DNA of 64,000 nucleotides from Kitasatospora sp. NBC_00458 (GTDB lineage Bacteria; Actinomycetota; Actinomycetes; Streptomycetales; Streptomycetaceae): contig NZ_CP107904.1 in assembly GCF_036013975.1 (NCBI RefSeq), positions 744,001 through 808,000 on the forward strand. Reading direction: 5' to 3'. The notes under the pieces were generated by a model. It was not told the origin of the DNA. It worked only from the letters and a program-made list of their open reading frames with translations, and ran no database searches. The translations under genes and the position numbers were made by a program. Below, in pieces: positions 27,119 to 37,610 of the stretch. Each line of letters starts with the position of its first letter. Position 1 is the stretch's first letter.

Positions 27119-28489
27119 ATGGATCTGCTCGATACCCTCACCGCCAAGGGCCTGCGTGGGGAGACCCCCACCCGCGAGGAGGCGCTGGCCGTCCTCGCCA
27201 CCACCGACGACGAGCTGCTGGACGTGGTCGCCGCCGCCGGACGGGTGCGCCGGCGGTGGTTCGGCCGCCGGGTCAAGCTCAACTACCTGGTGAACCTCAA
27301 GAGCGGGCTCTGCCCGGAGGACTGCTCGTACTGCTCGCAGCGGCTGGGCTCCAAGGCCGGGATCCTCAAGTACACGTGGCTGAAGCCGGACCAGGCCGCC
27401 GAGGCCGCGAAGGCCGGCGTGGCCGGCGGCGCCAAGCGCGTCTGCCTGGTGGCGAGCGGGCGCGGCCCGACGGACCGTGACATCGACCGGGTGACCGACA
27501 CGATCACGGCCATCAAGGAGGCCGACCCGGCGGTCGAGGTGTGCGCCTGCCTCGGCCTGCTGTCCGACAACCAGGCCGAGCGGCTGAAGGCGGCCGGGGC
27601 CGACGCCTACAACCACAACCTCAACACCTCCGAGAGCACCTACGGCGACATCACCACCACCCACACCTACGCCGACCGGGTCGACACCGTGCAGAAGGCG
27701 CACGGTGCGGGCCTGTCCGCCTGCTCCGGCCTGATCGCCGGCATGGGCGAGCGTGACGAGGACCTGGTGGACGTGGTCTTCGCGCTGCGCGAGCTGGGCT
27801 CGGACTCGGTGCCGGTGAACTTCCTGATCCCGTTCGAGGGCACGCCACTGGCCAAGGAGTGGAACCTCACCCCGCAGCGCTGCCTGCGCATCCTCGCGAT
27901 GGTGCGGTTCGTCAACCCGGACACCGAGGTGCGGATCGCGGGCGGCCGCGAGGTGCACCTGCGCAGCCTGCAGCCGCTGGGCCTGCACATCGCCAACTCC
28001 ATCTTCCTCGGCGACTACCTGACCAGTGAGGGCCAGGCCGGTCAGACCGACCTCGACATGATCCGGGACGCCGGCTTCGAGGTGGAGGGCGCGGGCGAGG
28101 CCACCCTGCCCCGGCACCGGTCGGACGTCGTCGCGGGCGGCGGCGGGTGCGGCTCCGGTGCCGCGACCGGTGGCGGCGGCTGCGGCACGGGCGCCGCCCC
28201 GGCGGACGCCGCGGGCGCCCCGGCCGGCGGCCTGTGCGGGACGGGCGGCGGCTGCGGCCCGTGCGGCGGGCACGCCGGGCACGGCGCGGACACCGGACAC
28301 GGCGGGACGCTCGTCGCGGAGCCGGTGGCCGAGGCGGCCCCGCCGGTGGCCGGGGTGGCGGCCGAGCCCGTGGCCGCGGCTGCTTCCGAGCCCGTGGCCG
28401 GGCCCGCCGGGGGCGGCGACGAGGCGCGAACCGACCTGGTCCGGGTCCGCCGTCGCGGCGCCGGCACCGAGCTCGCGCCCAACGCCTGA
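27119..28489 (+). CDS. bioB: Biotin synthase with Cys/Gly/His-rich C-terminal tail
   Basis: A 456-residue radical SAM enzyme inserting sulfur into dethiobiotin. The 4Fe-4S motif CPEDCSYC (Cys65, 69, 72) is in place. [20 protein letters not shown] and [11 protein letters not shown] are BioB hallmarks. The core ends near residue 325. A 130-residue extension follows with five Cys and three His in Gly-rich repeats ([36 protein letters not shown]). I recall similar shorter tails in other Streptomyces BioB proteins, so it is a lineage trait, possibly for metal or sulfur delivery. It is first gene of bioB-bioA-bioD. Confidence 0.95.
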   Translation: MDLLDTLTAKGLRGETPTREEALAVLATTDDELLDVVAAAGRVRRRWFGRRVKLNYLVNLKSGLCPEDCSYCSQRLGSKAGILKYTWLKPDQAAEAAKAGVAGGAKRVCLVASGRGPTDRDIDRVTDTITAIKEADPAVEVCACLGLLSDNQAERLKAAGADAYNHNLNTSESTYGDITTTHTYADRVDTVQKAHGAGLSACSGLIAGMGERDEDLVDVVFALRELGSDSVPVNFLIPFEGTPLAKEWNLTPQRCLRILAMVRFVNPDTEVRIAGGREVHLRSLQPLGLHIANSIFLGDYLTSEGQAGQTDLDMIRDAGFEVEGAGEATLPRHRSDVVAGGGGCGSGAATGGGGCGTGAAPADAAGAPAGGLCGTGGGCGPCGGHAGHGADTGHGGTLVAEPVAEAAPPVAGVAAEPVAAAASEPVAGPAGGGDEARTDLVRVRRRGAGTELAPNA

Positions 28490-28527
28490 TCCCGCCGCAC
28501 GGAACGGAACGGTACGGAAGTAGACCC

Positions 28528-29832
28528 ATGGCCAAGCTGTCCCCCGACACCCTCCTCGCGCTCGACCGGGCGCACGTCTGGCACCCGTACGGGCCGATGC
28601 CCGGCACCGTCACCCCGTACGTGGTGGAGTCCGCGTCCGGCGTCCGGCTCACGCTGGGCGCGCCGGTCGCGGGGGGCCGCCGCGAGCTGATCGACGGCAT
28701 GTCGTCCTGGTGGGCGGCGATCCACGGGTACGGGCACCCGGTCCTGGACGAGGCGGTGCGCGACCAGCTGGGCCGGATGAGCCACGTCATGTTCGGCGGG
28801 CTCACCCACGAGCCCGCCGTCCGGCTGGCCGCCACGCTGGTGGAGATCACCCCGGAGCCGCTGCAGCACGTCTTCCTGGCCGACTCGGGCTCCGTGGCCG
28901 TCGAGGTCGCGATGAAGATGTGCCTGCAGTACTGGCAGTCCACCGGCCGCCCGGAGAAGCACCGGCTGCTGACCTGGCGCGGCGGCTACCACGGGGACAC
29001 CTTCCACCCGATGTCGGTGTGCGACCCGCAGGGCGGCATGCACCACCTGTGGGGCGGGGTGCTGCCGGGCCAGCTCTTCGCACCGCAGCCGCCGGGCGGG
29101 TTCGACGCCCCCGTCGACGACGCGTACGTGCGCGCCTTCGACGAGTTGATGGAGCGTCACGCGTCGGAGCTGGCCGCGGTGATCGTCGAGCCGGTGGTGC
29201 AGGGCGCGGGCGGGATGCGCTTCCACTCCCCCGCGTACCTGCGGATGCTGCGCGAACTCTGCGACCGGCACGGGGTGCTGCTGATCTTCGACGAGATCGC
29301 CACCGGGTTCGGCCGCAGCGGTGCGCTGTTCGCAGCCGACCACGCGGGCGTCTCCCCGGACGTGATGTGCCTGGGCAAGTCGATGACCGGCGGCTACCTC
29401 ACGATGGCGGCGGCGCTCTGCACGTCCCGGATCGCCGACGGCATCAGCCGGGGCGAGATGCCCGTCCTGGCCCACGGCCCGACGTTCATGGGCAACCCGC
29501 TGGCCTCGGCGGTCGCCAACGCCTCGATCGACCTGCTGCTCGCGCAGGACTGGCAGACCGAGGTCAAGCGGATCGGGACCGGGCTGCGGGACGGTCTGGC
29601 GGACGCGGCCGGGGTGCCCGGCGTCCTGGACGTGCGGGTGCTCGGTGCGATCGGCGTCGTCCAGCTGGACCACCCGGTGGACGTGCAGGCGGCGACGGAG
29701 GCGGCCGCACGGGAGGGCGTCTGGCTGCGCCCGTTCCGCGACCTCATCTACACCATGCCGCCGTATGTGACCGGCGACGAGGACGTGGCGCGGATCGCCG
29801 CGGCCGTGACGGCGGCGGCGGTGGCGGGATGA
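28528..29832 (+). CDS. bioA: Adenosylmethionine-8-amino-7-oxononanoate aminotransferase
   Basis: A 434-residue class III PLP aminotransferase converting 8-amino-7-oxononanoate to 7,8-diaminononanoate with SAM as amino donor. Diagnostic motifs are [49 protein letters not shown] and [11 protein letters not shown] with the Schiff-base Lys. The HPY and WWAAIHGY segments separate BioA from other class III enzymes. It starts 38 bp after bioB and ends in a 4-bp ATGA overlap with bioD, so it is translationally coupled. Confidence 0.96.
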   Translation: MAKLSPDTLLALDRAHVWHPYGPMPGTVTPYVVESASGVRLTLGAPVAGGRRELIDGMSSWWAAIHGYGHPVLDEAVRDQLGRMSHVMFGGLTHEPAVRLAATLVEITPEPLQHVFLADSGSVAVEVAMKMCLQYWQSTGRPEKHRLLTWRGGYHGDTFHPMSVCDPQGGMHHLWGGVLPGQLFAPQPPGGFDAPVDDAYVRAFDELMERHASELAAVIVEPVVQGAGGMRFHSPAYLRMLRELCDRHGVLLIFDEIATGFGRSGALFAADHAGVSPDVMCLGKSMTGGYLTMAAALCTSRIADGISRGEMPVLAHGPTFMGNPLASAVANASIDLLLAQDWQTEVKRIGTGLRDGLADAAGVPGVLDVRVLGAIGVVQLDHPVDVQAATEAAAREGVWLRPFRDLIYTMPPYVTGDEDVARIAAAVTAAAVAG

Positions 29833-30566
29833 GCGCCCGGATCGTGTTCGTGACCGGCACCGGCACCGAGGTCGGCAAGACCGTGACCACCGCCGCCGTC
29901 GCCGCGGCCGCCCTGCGGGCGGGACTGCGGGTCGCGGTGCTGAAGCCGGGACAGACCGGCGTCGCGCCGGGTGAGCCCGGGGACGTCCAGGAGGTCGACC
30001 GGCTGGCCGGCGGACCGCTGACGCTCCGCGAACTCGCCCGGTTCCCCGAGCCGTTGGCGCCGGACACGGCGGCCCGGCGGGCCGGCCTGCCGTACCTGGC
30101 GGCGGAGGACGTCGCGAAGGCGGTGGCCGATCTGGCCGACGGCCACGACCTGGTGCTCGTCGAGGGCGCGGGCGGCCTGCTGGTCCGCTACGACGGACAG
30201 GGCCGGACGCTGGCCGACCAGGCGCAGGCCGTGCGCGGCCTCGGGCTGCCGGCCGAAGTCCTGCTGGTGGCGACGGCCGGGCTCGGCACGCTCAACACCA
30301 CCACGCTCACGGCGGAGGCGCTCGCCGCGCGCGAACTGCCGCTGACCGGCGTGGTGGTCGGCGCCTGGCCCGACTCCCCCGGCCTCGCCGACCGCTGCAA
30401 CCTGGCCGACCTGCCGCGCGCCGCCGGCGCCCCGCTGCTCGGCGCGCTGCCCGAACGGGCCGCCGGTGCCGGGGACTTCGCCGCCGTCGCCGTCGCCGCG
30501 CTCGCCCCCGGGCTCTACGGCCGGTGGGACGCGGCCGGGTTCACCGCGGAGCACGGCGCCGACTGA
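29829..30566 (+). CDS. bioD: Dethiobiotin synthetase
   Basis: A 245-residue ATP-dependent carboxylase closing the ureido ring of dethiobiotin. The P-loop GTGTEVGKT is at the N terminus. [17 protein letters not shown] and the C-terminal GRWDAAGF are present. Length fits the family (220-245). The start ATG overlaps the bioA stop. The pimeloyl-making genes bioC, bioH or bioI are not visible. Confidence 0.95.
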   Translation: MSARIVFVTGTGTEVGKTVTTAAVAAAALRAGLRVAVLKPGQTGVAPGEPGDVQEVDRLAGGPLTLRELARFPEPLAPDTAARRAGLPYLAAEDVAKAVADLADGHDLVLVEGAGGLLVRYDGQGRTLADQAQAVRGLGLPAEVLLVATAGLGTLNTTTLTAEALAARELPLTGVVVGAWPDSPGLADRCNLADLPRAAGAPLLGALPERAAGAGDFAAVAVAALAPGLYGRWDAAGFTAEHGAD

Positions 30567-30846
30567 GCGGCGGGCGGGCCCGGCACCGGACGACCCGACA
30601 GAGTGGGGCCGGCCCGGGTCCGGGCGGGCCCCGGCCCGCGCCGCCTGAGCCGTTCGCCGCGGCCGGGTGTCGCTTCCGGGCTCCTCCGCGGCCGGTGCCA
30701 CGCCACGCCGCGCCCCTGCGAGGCCGGGCCGGGCCGGTCACCGCCGTGGACCCGCCGGGGCGGGAACGCGACCGTTTTCGCTCGAACGAGTGAGATCCCG
30801 GCGCCACCCGGTCCACCGCGCGGTAGGCCTCAATACCGTTCTCCGC

Positions 30847-31290
30847 ATGACGGATGGCCTGATGGTGGACGAGGCCCTGCGGGCCCTCGCCGCGCTCGAA
30901 GCGGCGTGGAAGGACGACGACGAGGCACTGGCCGCGCTGGCCGCCCGGGGCCCGGCCGAGCAACCGCTCGCGGCGCTGGTCGCGGCCTACGGCGAGCACG
31001 CCGTGGACACGCTGATGGCGCTGGCGTTCGGACTGCGGTCGAGCATGACGGACGAGGAACTGGCGGAGCTGACCGACGCGGTCAGCTCCAACATCGGCGC
31101 CCGGATGAGCGCGCTGCTCACGCAGACCCTGCGGGCCTGGGGCGAGACGGCCGGCGACGACCTCGACGTGGTCAAGGCGATCGCCCACGCGGTGATCGAC
31201 GCGATGCGGGCGGTGACCGAGGAGCCGAGCAAGACGGACGTCCTGCCCCTGCTCGCCACGTTCCGGACGTACGCGCTCGGCAGTAGCTGA
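30847..31290 (+). CDS. Small helical protein of unknown function
   Basis: A 147-residue, Ala/Leu-rich, wholly helical and acidic protein starting MTDGLMVDEALRALAALEAA. It has no cysteine pair, signal peptide or membrane segment. The start at 30847 is the first ATG matching a normal N terminus; in-frame starts upstream would add Arg/Pro-rich residues of non-coding type. Downstream 68 bp lies a terminator hairpin, so it is a single-gene unit. Unknown family. Confidence 0.65.
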   Translation: MTDGLMVDEALRALAALEAAWKDDDEALAALAARGPAEQPLAALVAAYGEHAVDTLMALAFGLRSSMTDEELAELTDAVSSNIGARMSALLTQTLRAWGETAGDDLDVVKAIAHAVIDAMRAVTEEPSKTDVLPLLATFRTYALGSS

Positions 31291-31638
31291 CGGCCTGCCG
31301 GTTCAGCTGCAGGCCGCGGTCCTGCGCGGCCCCGACACGCCCGCCCGCCCTGGCACGCCCGCCCGGATCCGAACCGGGCGGGAGCAGCGGGACGCGGGGC
31401 AGGCGGCGGTCGCGCCGGACCCCGTACGGCCGGCAAGCCGGTCGGGGGCGCGTCGGCGCTCCTCGCGGGGCCGGCACGGCGAACGTCACGGGAGGCGAGC
31501 CGCCGGAGGTGCCGCAGGACGCTCGCGGTGCCGTCCGGACGGCGCCCGCTCCCGTTCTCCCCGCCCTCCCGGGAGCGGCCGGGAGGCCCGCGCCGAATCC
31601 GAGTGACACCGCATCACCAGGACCACTACATTCGCCGG
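31291..31638. other. Intergenic region between two plus-strand genes
   Basis: This 348-bp stretch contains the hairpin at 31358-31382 and the promoter region of the DUF1152 gene. No coding sequence is evident. Confidence 0.55.
31358..31382 (+). terminator. Hairpin after the small helical protein gene
   Basis: A 9-bp stem CCCGCCCGG/CCGGGCGGG with a 7-base loop, 68 bp downstream of the stop codon. Confidence 0.55.
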
Positions 31639-32601
31639 ATGCCCACGCTCCTCGAACCGCCCCTGCTGACGCGTCTGAACACGGCCGAGCGCATCCTGAT
31701 CGCCGGTGCCGGGGGTGGCTTCGACGTCTACGGCGGGCTGCCGATCGCCCTGGCCCTTCGCGCCGCGGGCAAGGAGGTGCACCTGGCCAGCCTCTCCTTC
31801 AGCCACCTCTACGGCCTCGACTCCGAGGTGTGGCTGAAGCCCGGTGTCGCCCGGATCGTGCCCGACACACGGTCCGCCGAGCAGTACTTCCCCGAGCGCA
31901 CGCTGTCCCGCTGGCTGAACCTGCACCGCATGCCCGACACGGTCTGGGCGCTCGCATCGGTCGGTGTCCAGCCGCTGCGGAAGGCCTACCGTGCACTCAC
32001 CGCGCACCTCGGCATCGACGCCATCCTGCTGGTGGACGGCGGCACGGACATCCTGATGCGCGGCGACGAGGCCGGGCTCGGCACCCCCGAGGAGGACATG
32101 GCCAGCCTCGCCGCCGTCGCCGGCCTGTCGGGCGTACCGCAGCGGCTGGTCACCTGCCTGGGGTTCGGGGTCGACGCCCACCACGGCGTCAGCCACAGCC
32201 TGGTCCTGGAGAACCTCGCCGCGCTCGGCCGCGACGGCGGGTACCTCGGTGCGTTCTCCATCCCCCGGGACTCCCGCGAGGGGGTCCTCTACCTCGACGC
32301 GGTCGCCCACGCGCAGGCCGCGTTCCCCGAGCACCCCAGCATCGTCCACGGTTCCGTGGCGGCGGCGCTCCAGGGCCTGTTCGGGGATGTCCGCTTCACC
32401 GAGCGGACCAGGGGAACCGAACTCTTCGTCAATCCGCTGATGGCGCTCTACTTCACCGTGACCGTGGAGGCCCTCGCCGCCCGGAACCTCTACCTCGAAC
32501 GGATCGAACACACCCACCTGACCCGCCAGATCAGCTCGGTCATCGAGGAGTTCCGGGACGAGCTCCCCGGTCTGCGCCCGCCGCGGACGTTCCCGCACTG
32601 A
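31639..32601 (+). CDS. DUF1152 family protein
   Basis: A 320-residue protein. The N terminus has a nucleotide-binding-like loop (ILIAGAGGGFDVYGGLPIAL). Conserved patches are SFSHLYGLD, LLVDGGTDILMRGDEAGLG, CLGFGVDAHHGVSHSLVLE and a C-terminal FVNPLMALYFTVTVEALAARN. These match the DUF1152 family as I know it; its members have no established function. The ATG at 31639 fits the conserved start. It is an isolated gene. Confidence 0.75.
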   Translation: MPTLLEPPLLTRLNTAERILIAGAGGGFDVYGGLPIALALRAAGKEVHLASLSFSHLYGLDSEVWLKPGVARIVPDTRSAEQYFPERTLSRWLNLHRMPDTVWALASVGVQPLRKAYRALTAHLGIDAILLVDGGTDILMRGDEAGLGTPEEDMASLAAVAGLSGVPQRLVTCLGFGVDAHHGVSHSLVLENLAALGRDGGYLGAFSIPRDSREGVLYLDAVAHAQAAFPEHPSIVHGSVAAALQGLFGDVRFTERTRGTELFVNPLMALYFTVTVEALAARNLYLERIEHTHLTRQISSVIEEFRDELPGLRPPRTFPH

Positions 32602-32767
32602 TCCCGCGGCCGCCGGACCGCCCGCGGGTGAGCGGAGCCCCCGCGAGCGGAACGCGCAGGTCTTCGGCGCGTGCAGGACGGCACGCCCCTCGGGCGCCGC
32701 GCAGCCGAACGGGCAGGGGGGCGGTCCGTTGACGGGCCGTGCGGATACCACCTGATTGAATGACCCT

Positions 32768-33382
32768 ATGCACGATCTCCTGCTCCGTCTGCCCGACATC
32801 GCCGCCGTCCGCGACCGCTGCCGGGCCCTCGCCATGCTCGACGCCGTCCTCAGCCCCGACTGGGAGGGCAGGTACTACTCCTTCGACGCCCAGTGGGGCG
32901 AGGGCGAGGAGATGGCCTCGATGCGGGACGGCTGCGGCGACGACTGGTTCATGGTCTTCTCGTCGGCGGGCGTGTACGCCCGGGGCTTCGCCCACGAGTC
33001 GCAGAACGCGCCCCACCTGCTGACGGAGGTCCCCGAGGTCTTCCGGTCCATCGTGGAGGAGCCCGCCTTCGCCGGGCACGACGGCTCGCCGATAGTGACG
33101 GTCTGCTTCTGGCGGCAGACCGGGGACGCCCACTGGCGGGCGCCGGTGGCCGCCGCGACGGGCGGCGCCGAGCTCTTCGGGCTGCTGGCCGACGGCACCG
33201 CGGGCGCGTACCGGGAGTGGGCCGAGGAGTACTACGAGCCCGAGCACGAGCCGAGCCTGTCGGCGGTCGAGCACGTCCTGGCGCTCCGTCCGCTCACCGC
33301 CGAGGTCGTGTCCGCCCTCAACCCCGACACCGACCTGGACGAGCTCGCCGACGACATCGCGGGAATCGGCTACCCGGTCTGA
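32768..33382 (+). CDS. Conserved acidic protein of unknown function
   Basis: A 204-residue acidic protein with SPDWEGRYYSFDAQWGEGEE, MRDGCGDDWFMVFSSAGVYA and GFAHES, typical of SMI1/SUKH-like or immunity-type beta proteins in Streptomyces, although I cannot confirm a family. No membrane or secretion signal. The ATG at 32768 starts MHDLLLRLPD; a TTG at 32756 is an alternative, and neither has a good ribosome site. It is convergent with the aldo/keto reductase gene across a terminator hairpin. Confidence 0.7.
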   Translation: MHDLLLRLPDIAAVRDRCRALAMLDAVLSPDWEGRYYSFDAQWGEGEEMASMRDGCGDDWFMVFSSAGVYARGFAHESQNAPHLLTEVPEVFRSIVEEPAFAGHDGSPIVTVCFWRQTGDAHWRAPVAAATGGAELFGLLADGTAGAYREWAEEYYEPEHEPSLSAVEHVLALRPLTAEVVSALNPDTDLDELADDIAGIGYPV

Positions 33383-33509
33383 GCTCCCCCCTCCCGGCCC
33401 CCCTGGGGAGCCGGACACCGGGGTCCGGACACCCGGGCACCGGCCCCCCGGGGACCGGACCCCCGGCGCGAGTGCGCCGCGGCGGACGACCCCTGGGCGA
33501 ACGCACGAC

Positions 33510-33542
33510 GGCGGCCGGCCACCCACCGGTGGTCCGGCCGCC
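33510..33542. terminator. Bidirectional hairpin between convergent genes
   Basis: The arms 33510-33523 and 33528-33542 pair (GGCGGCCGG then CCACC) with one bulged base. It lies 17 bp beyond the reductase stop and 128 bp after the other gene. Confidence 0.6.
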
Positions 33543-33558
33543 CCGGGGCCTGCGCGGG

Positions 33559-34497
<939 letters not shown>

Positions 34498-34616
34498 GGA
34501 TGGTACCCCCCTTGTGGTCTGGACCATTCAAGACCGAATCGCGATCACCCGCAACAGGATTCCGGCCGCCCGCTCAGGCGCCGAGCGCGAACGCCGGCGC
34601 CGCGGCCGCGGCGGCA

Positions 34617-35354
34617 CTACGCGGGGCCCGCGGAGCGCTGGGCCGCGCGGCGGGCGGCGGAGGTCCAGCCCTGGCGGTGGAGGCGGTCGATGCCGTCGAG
34701 GAGGAGGTCGAGGGCGAACTCGAACTCGAACAGGTCGTCGCAGCCGCCGCCGACGACCGAGCCGTCGTCGTGGGTCGCGGCGGCGGCGATCTCGGCGATG
34801 TGCGGGTAGGGCATCACCGCGTCGGGGGCGGGCGGCGCCACGGCCGCCGGGGCGTCCGGGGCCTCCGAAGCGGGCCCTCCCGGGGCTGCGGTGAACAGTT
34901 CCTGGGTGAAGCCGAGCAGCCGGCCGCCCATCGCGTGCATCGCATGGTGCGTCAGGTCGGCGGAGAGGCCGCCGGAGCGGAAGGTGCCGATCACCGAGTC
35001 GAGGTAGCCGAGCATGGCCGGGGTCGGCGCGGGCAGCGACTCGATCACGCGCGGTGCCCAGGGGTGGCGCAGCAGCACCAGGCGGGCGGAGAGGACGCGC
35101 CGCCGGACGGCGTCCTTCCAGTCGGTGCCGGAGACCGGCGGGTCGATCTCGCCGACGACGGCGTCGACCATGCGGAGCAGCAGTTCCTCCTTGTTGGCGA
35201 CGTGCTTGTAGAGCGCCATCGGTACGACGCCCAGCTCCTGGGCGAGTTTGCGCATGCTGAGCGCGTCGATGCCGCCCCCGCCGTCGGCGAGTGCCACGGC
35301 GGTGCGCAGCACGCGGTCCTTGCTCAGGCGGGTGCGCCGGGCTCCCTCGGTCAT
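34617..35354 (-). CDS. TetR/AcrR-family repressor
   Basis: A 245-residue TetR protein. The N-terminal HTH includes SKDRVLRTAVALADGG, LSMRKLAQELGVVPMALYKH and VANKEELLLRMVDAVVGEI. The C-terminal domain resembles the TetR_C tetracyclin-repressor-like class (HPWAPRVIESLP, LLGFTQELF). A Pro/Ala-rich insertion is present. The gene is divergent from the DUF4386-like membrane gene. The 112-bp gap holds two near-identical palindromes, one within a promoter spacer, so the regulator very likely represses the membrane gene and itself. Confidence 0.9.
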   Translation of the reverse strand: MTEGARRTRLSKDRVLRTAVALADGGGGIDALSMRKLAQELGVVPMALYKHVANKEELLLRMVDAVVGEIDPPVSGTDWKDAVRRRVLSARLVLLRHPWAPRVIESLPAPTPAMLGYLDSVIGTFRSGGLSADLTHHAMHAMGGRLLGFTQELFTAAPGGPASEAPDAPAAVAPPAPDAVMPYPHIAEIAAAATHDDGSVVGGGCDDLFEFEFALDLLLDGIDRLHRQGWTSAARRAAQRSAGPA

Positions 35355-35384
35355 CTCCACTCCTCCGCTCCTCCTGTTTCCGGC

Positions 35385-35439
35385 TTGACGAGTGTACGGC
35401 GTACGCCTACCGTGGGCCGCAGGTGTACGCCGTACACCT
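35385..35439 (+). promoter_or_regulatory. Promoter with two TetR operator palindromes
   Basis: TTGACG (35385-35390) and TACCGT (35408-35413), 17 bp apart, form a good promoter for the plus-strand membrane gene. The spacer is filled by GAGTGTACGGCGTACGCCT (35390-35408). A second perfect palindrome, AGGTGTACGCCGTACACCT, lies at 35421-35439, 31 bp centre to centre. Both share TGTACG and CGTAC half sites. Confidence 0.75.
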
Positions 35440-35466
35440 CGTGGGGTGGACTGGAAGGGGAGGCCG

Positions 35467-36150
35467 GTGGAGCCGATGAGGCGGACGGCAGTGGTCGCGG
35501 GGGTGCTGTTCCTGGTGACCGAAGTCGCGGCGATAGCGGGCATGCTGCTCTACCGGCCGGCGCTGGACGGCGCCGCGTACGTCGCCGGGAGCGGCGCGGA
35601 CGGCCGCGTGGTGGCGGGGGCGCTGTGCGAGGTGGTGCTGGTGCTCGCGGTGATCGGCACGGGGGTGGCCCTGTACCCGGTGGTGCGGCGGCACGGCGAG
35701 GCGGTCGCGCTCGGCTACGTCTGCGGCCGGCTGCTGGAGGCGGCGGTGATCGCGGTCGGCATCGTGAGCCTGCTGGCCGTCGTCACCCTGCGCAGGGAGG
35801 CGGACGGCGCGGACGCCGCCGCCCTCGGCACGGTGGCCGACGCCCTGGTCGCGGTCCACGACCGGACGTTCCTGCTCGGGCCGAACGTGGTGCTGGGGGC
35901 CGACTCGCTGGCCCTGGCGTACCTGATGCTCCGTTCCCGGCTGGTCCCGCGGCCGATCGCCGTGCTCGGCCTGGCCGGCGGGTCGCTGATCTGCGCCTCG
36001 GCGGTGGCGGTGCTGTTCGGCCTCTACCCGCAGGTGTCCACCGCCGGGTCGCTCGCGGCGCTGCCGGTGTTCGCCTGGGAGGTCTCCCTGGCACTGTGGC
36101 TCGTGGTGAAGGGCTTCACTCCCACGAGGGTCTTCGTCCGGGCGAGTTGA
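35467..36150 (+). CDS. DUF4386-like six-helix membrane protein
   Basis: A 227-residue integral membrane protein with about six hydrophobic helices, for example AVVAGVLFLVTEVAAIAGML, VVLVLAVIGTGVALYPVV, IAVGIVSLLAVVTL and PIAVLGLAGGSLICASAVAV. GLYP and WEVSLALWLVVKGF at the end match DUF4386 proteins. The GTG at 35467 is behind AAGGGGAGG; ATG at 35476 is the alternative. Transcribed divergently from the TetR gene through an operator-bearing promoter. Its ligand or transport role is unknown; the TetR link hints at a response to a small molecule. Confidence 0.8.
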   Translation: MEPMRRTAVVAGVLFLVTEVAAIAGMLLYRPALDGAAYVAGSGADGRVVAGALCEVVLVLAVIGTGVALYPVVRRHGEAVALGYVCGRLLEAAVIAVGIVSLLAVVTLRREADGADAAALGTVADALVAVHDRTFLLGPNVVLGADSLALAYLMLRSRLVPRPIAVLGLAGGSLICASAVAVLFGLYPQVSTAGSLAALPVFAWEVSLALWLVVKGFTPTRVFVRAS

Positions 36151-36171
36151 GGAGCGGGCGCGCCCTGCCGG

Positions 36172-36519
36172 TCAGCCGGCCCGGCCCGCCGAGGGGACCT
36201 CGGGCCGGACGAGCGCCCGCGCGAACGGCTCGCCGTTCCTGCGCGCGTGGGCCATTCGCTCCTTCACCTCGCGGAGGGTGCGGGGCCGGTAGCCGGGACC
36301 GCCGCAGCAGCTCTTGTGGAAGCGGACGCCCGCGTGCAGGAGCAGCGCGAGCGTCCGCCAGGCGGCGGTGTCGCGCCGGCGCGGCGCGGCGAAGGCGGAG
36401 CCCGCGTGGACGAGCGGTCCGGCGCAGCGCGGGCAGCGCCGGGCCCGGTCGCGGTCGTGGGGCTGCTTGTACGAGGCCCGGCAGGGCAGGCAGACGTAGG
36501 AGGTCTTCGCGTGGGCCAT
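36172..36519 (-). CDS. Zinc-ribbon protein of unknown function
   Basis: A 115-residue basic protein starting MAHAKTSYVCLPCRASYKQP with two CxxC pairs (CLPC, CPRC) that should bind zinc like a ribbon. A later FHKSCCGGPGYRPRTLREVK segment follows. Length and order are common to a conserved Streptomyces hypothetical protein. A nucleic-acid-binding role is only suggested by charge and zinc. The ATG at 36519 is the natural start. Confidence 0.78.
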   Translation of the reverse strand: MAHAKTSYVCLPCRASYKQPHDRDRARRCPRCAGPLVHAGSAFAAPRRRDTAAWRTLALLLHAGVRFHKSCCGGPGYRPRTLREVKERMAHARRNGEPFARALVRPEVPSAGRAG

Positions 36520-36602
36520 GCCGTCAGCGTAGGGCGGGCCGGGGTGGCGTTCGACCGGTTTTCCGCACCGGTTCGCGGGACGGGCGGCCCCCGCGGCCGC
36601 CG

Positions 36603-37610
36603 CTACGCGTTCACGCGCGCTGCCTGCCGCGCGGACGGGCGCCTGTCCTTGAAGGGGCAGGCGAGCTGTTCCTGGATGGCGTCGGAGAGCAGGTCCTCAC
36701 GGCCCTTGAGCGCGTCCGCCACCTCCTGGTCGACGGGGAAGACCAGCTCCGCCGCGACGTTGTCCTGGACGATCCGGGCGAGGTTGTCGAGGGCGGTGAG
36801 GACCGGGTCGGCGGGCGGCTCGGCGGTGGACACGTCGAGCAGGTGGGTCGCCGCGTCGGCGGGGTTCATGAACTGCTTGATGATGATCGTGTTCTGGTTG
36901 AGGACGGAGGTGGTCCAGATCGAGAGGACCACGACGTAGAGGTCCCTCCACCGCTCCTCCCCCACCCGGTGCCGCCACCGCCGCATGATCGCCTCGACGC
37001 CGGCGATCTGCGCCTTGGCCGCGTGGAACATGTTGGTCCGGACGTCGCGGTACACGCCGCCGGAGAACCCGGTGAACGACTCGATGCCGAACGTCCCGTG
37101 CTCCACCGACTCCTCGACGAACCGCAGCGCCGCGTCGAGGATCCGCCGGGACGACGCCTCCAGGTCGTCCGGCAGGCCGGCCTCGTCGAGCCGCCCGCGG
37201 GCGGCTTCGAGGGTGGCCCCGAAGTCCCGGAGCGGGCGGACCCAGCCGCGCCCCTCGGAGCCCTTGAGGTACGGCGCGAGGACGGAGAACAGGCCGAGCG
37301 GGACGTGGGCGACGGACTTCGCCAGCTCGAACACCTCCGGTACGGGGTGCAGGGACTCCCGCTCCCCGCCGTGGACCAGGGTGTACCGGCCGCCCCGGGC
37401 GTCGTTCTGGACGACGATGACGGGGCTGAGGTGCTCGATCAACTCGGCCTTGAGGGCGGCGTAGTTGCGCCGCATGTCGGCGTTGACCGCGAGGAGTGCG
37501 TCGCGCGCCCGTCGGGTCGGGTCGGACCGGAAGGCGACCATGTGCAGGTCGTGCGGGTCGACGTCCGCGCCGTGGTCGTTCGGGGCGTGGCTGTGCTGCG
37601 GGTTGCGCAT
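36603..37610 (-). CDS. Conserved hypothetical protein (335 aa)
   Basis: A 335-residue protein without a signal peptide, starting MRNPQHSHAPNDHG. Segments RRNYAALKAELIEHLSPVIV, YTLVHGGERESLHPVPEVF, GFSGGVYRDVRTNMFHAAKA and WTTSVLNQNTIIIKQFMNPA look like an all-helical globular fold. It resembles no enzyme I recognise. ATG at 37610 follows GAGGAGCACG, a strong ribosome site. It is a single gene with a tandem-repeat region upstream. Confidence 0.75.
   Translation of the reverse strand: MRNPQHSHAPNDHGADVDPHDLHMVAFRSDPTRRARDALLAVNADMRRNYAALKAELIEHLSPVIVVQNDARGGRYTLVHGGERESLHPVPEVFELAKSVAHVPLGLFSVLAPYLKGSEGRGWVRPLRDFGATLEAARGRLDEAGLPDDLEASSRRILDAALRFVEESVEHGTFGIESFTGFSGGVYRDVRTNMFHAAKAQIAGVEAIMRRWRHRVGEERWRDLYVVVLSIWTTSVLNQNTIIIKQFMNPADAATHLLDVSTAEPPADPVLTALDNLARIVQDNVAAELVFPVDQEVADALKGREDLLSDAIQEQLACPFKDRRPSARQAARVNA

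Noticed and set aside
32756..32758. TTG as start of the acidic 204-residue protein
   Set aside because: No better ribosome site than the ATG at 32768; ATG preferred.
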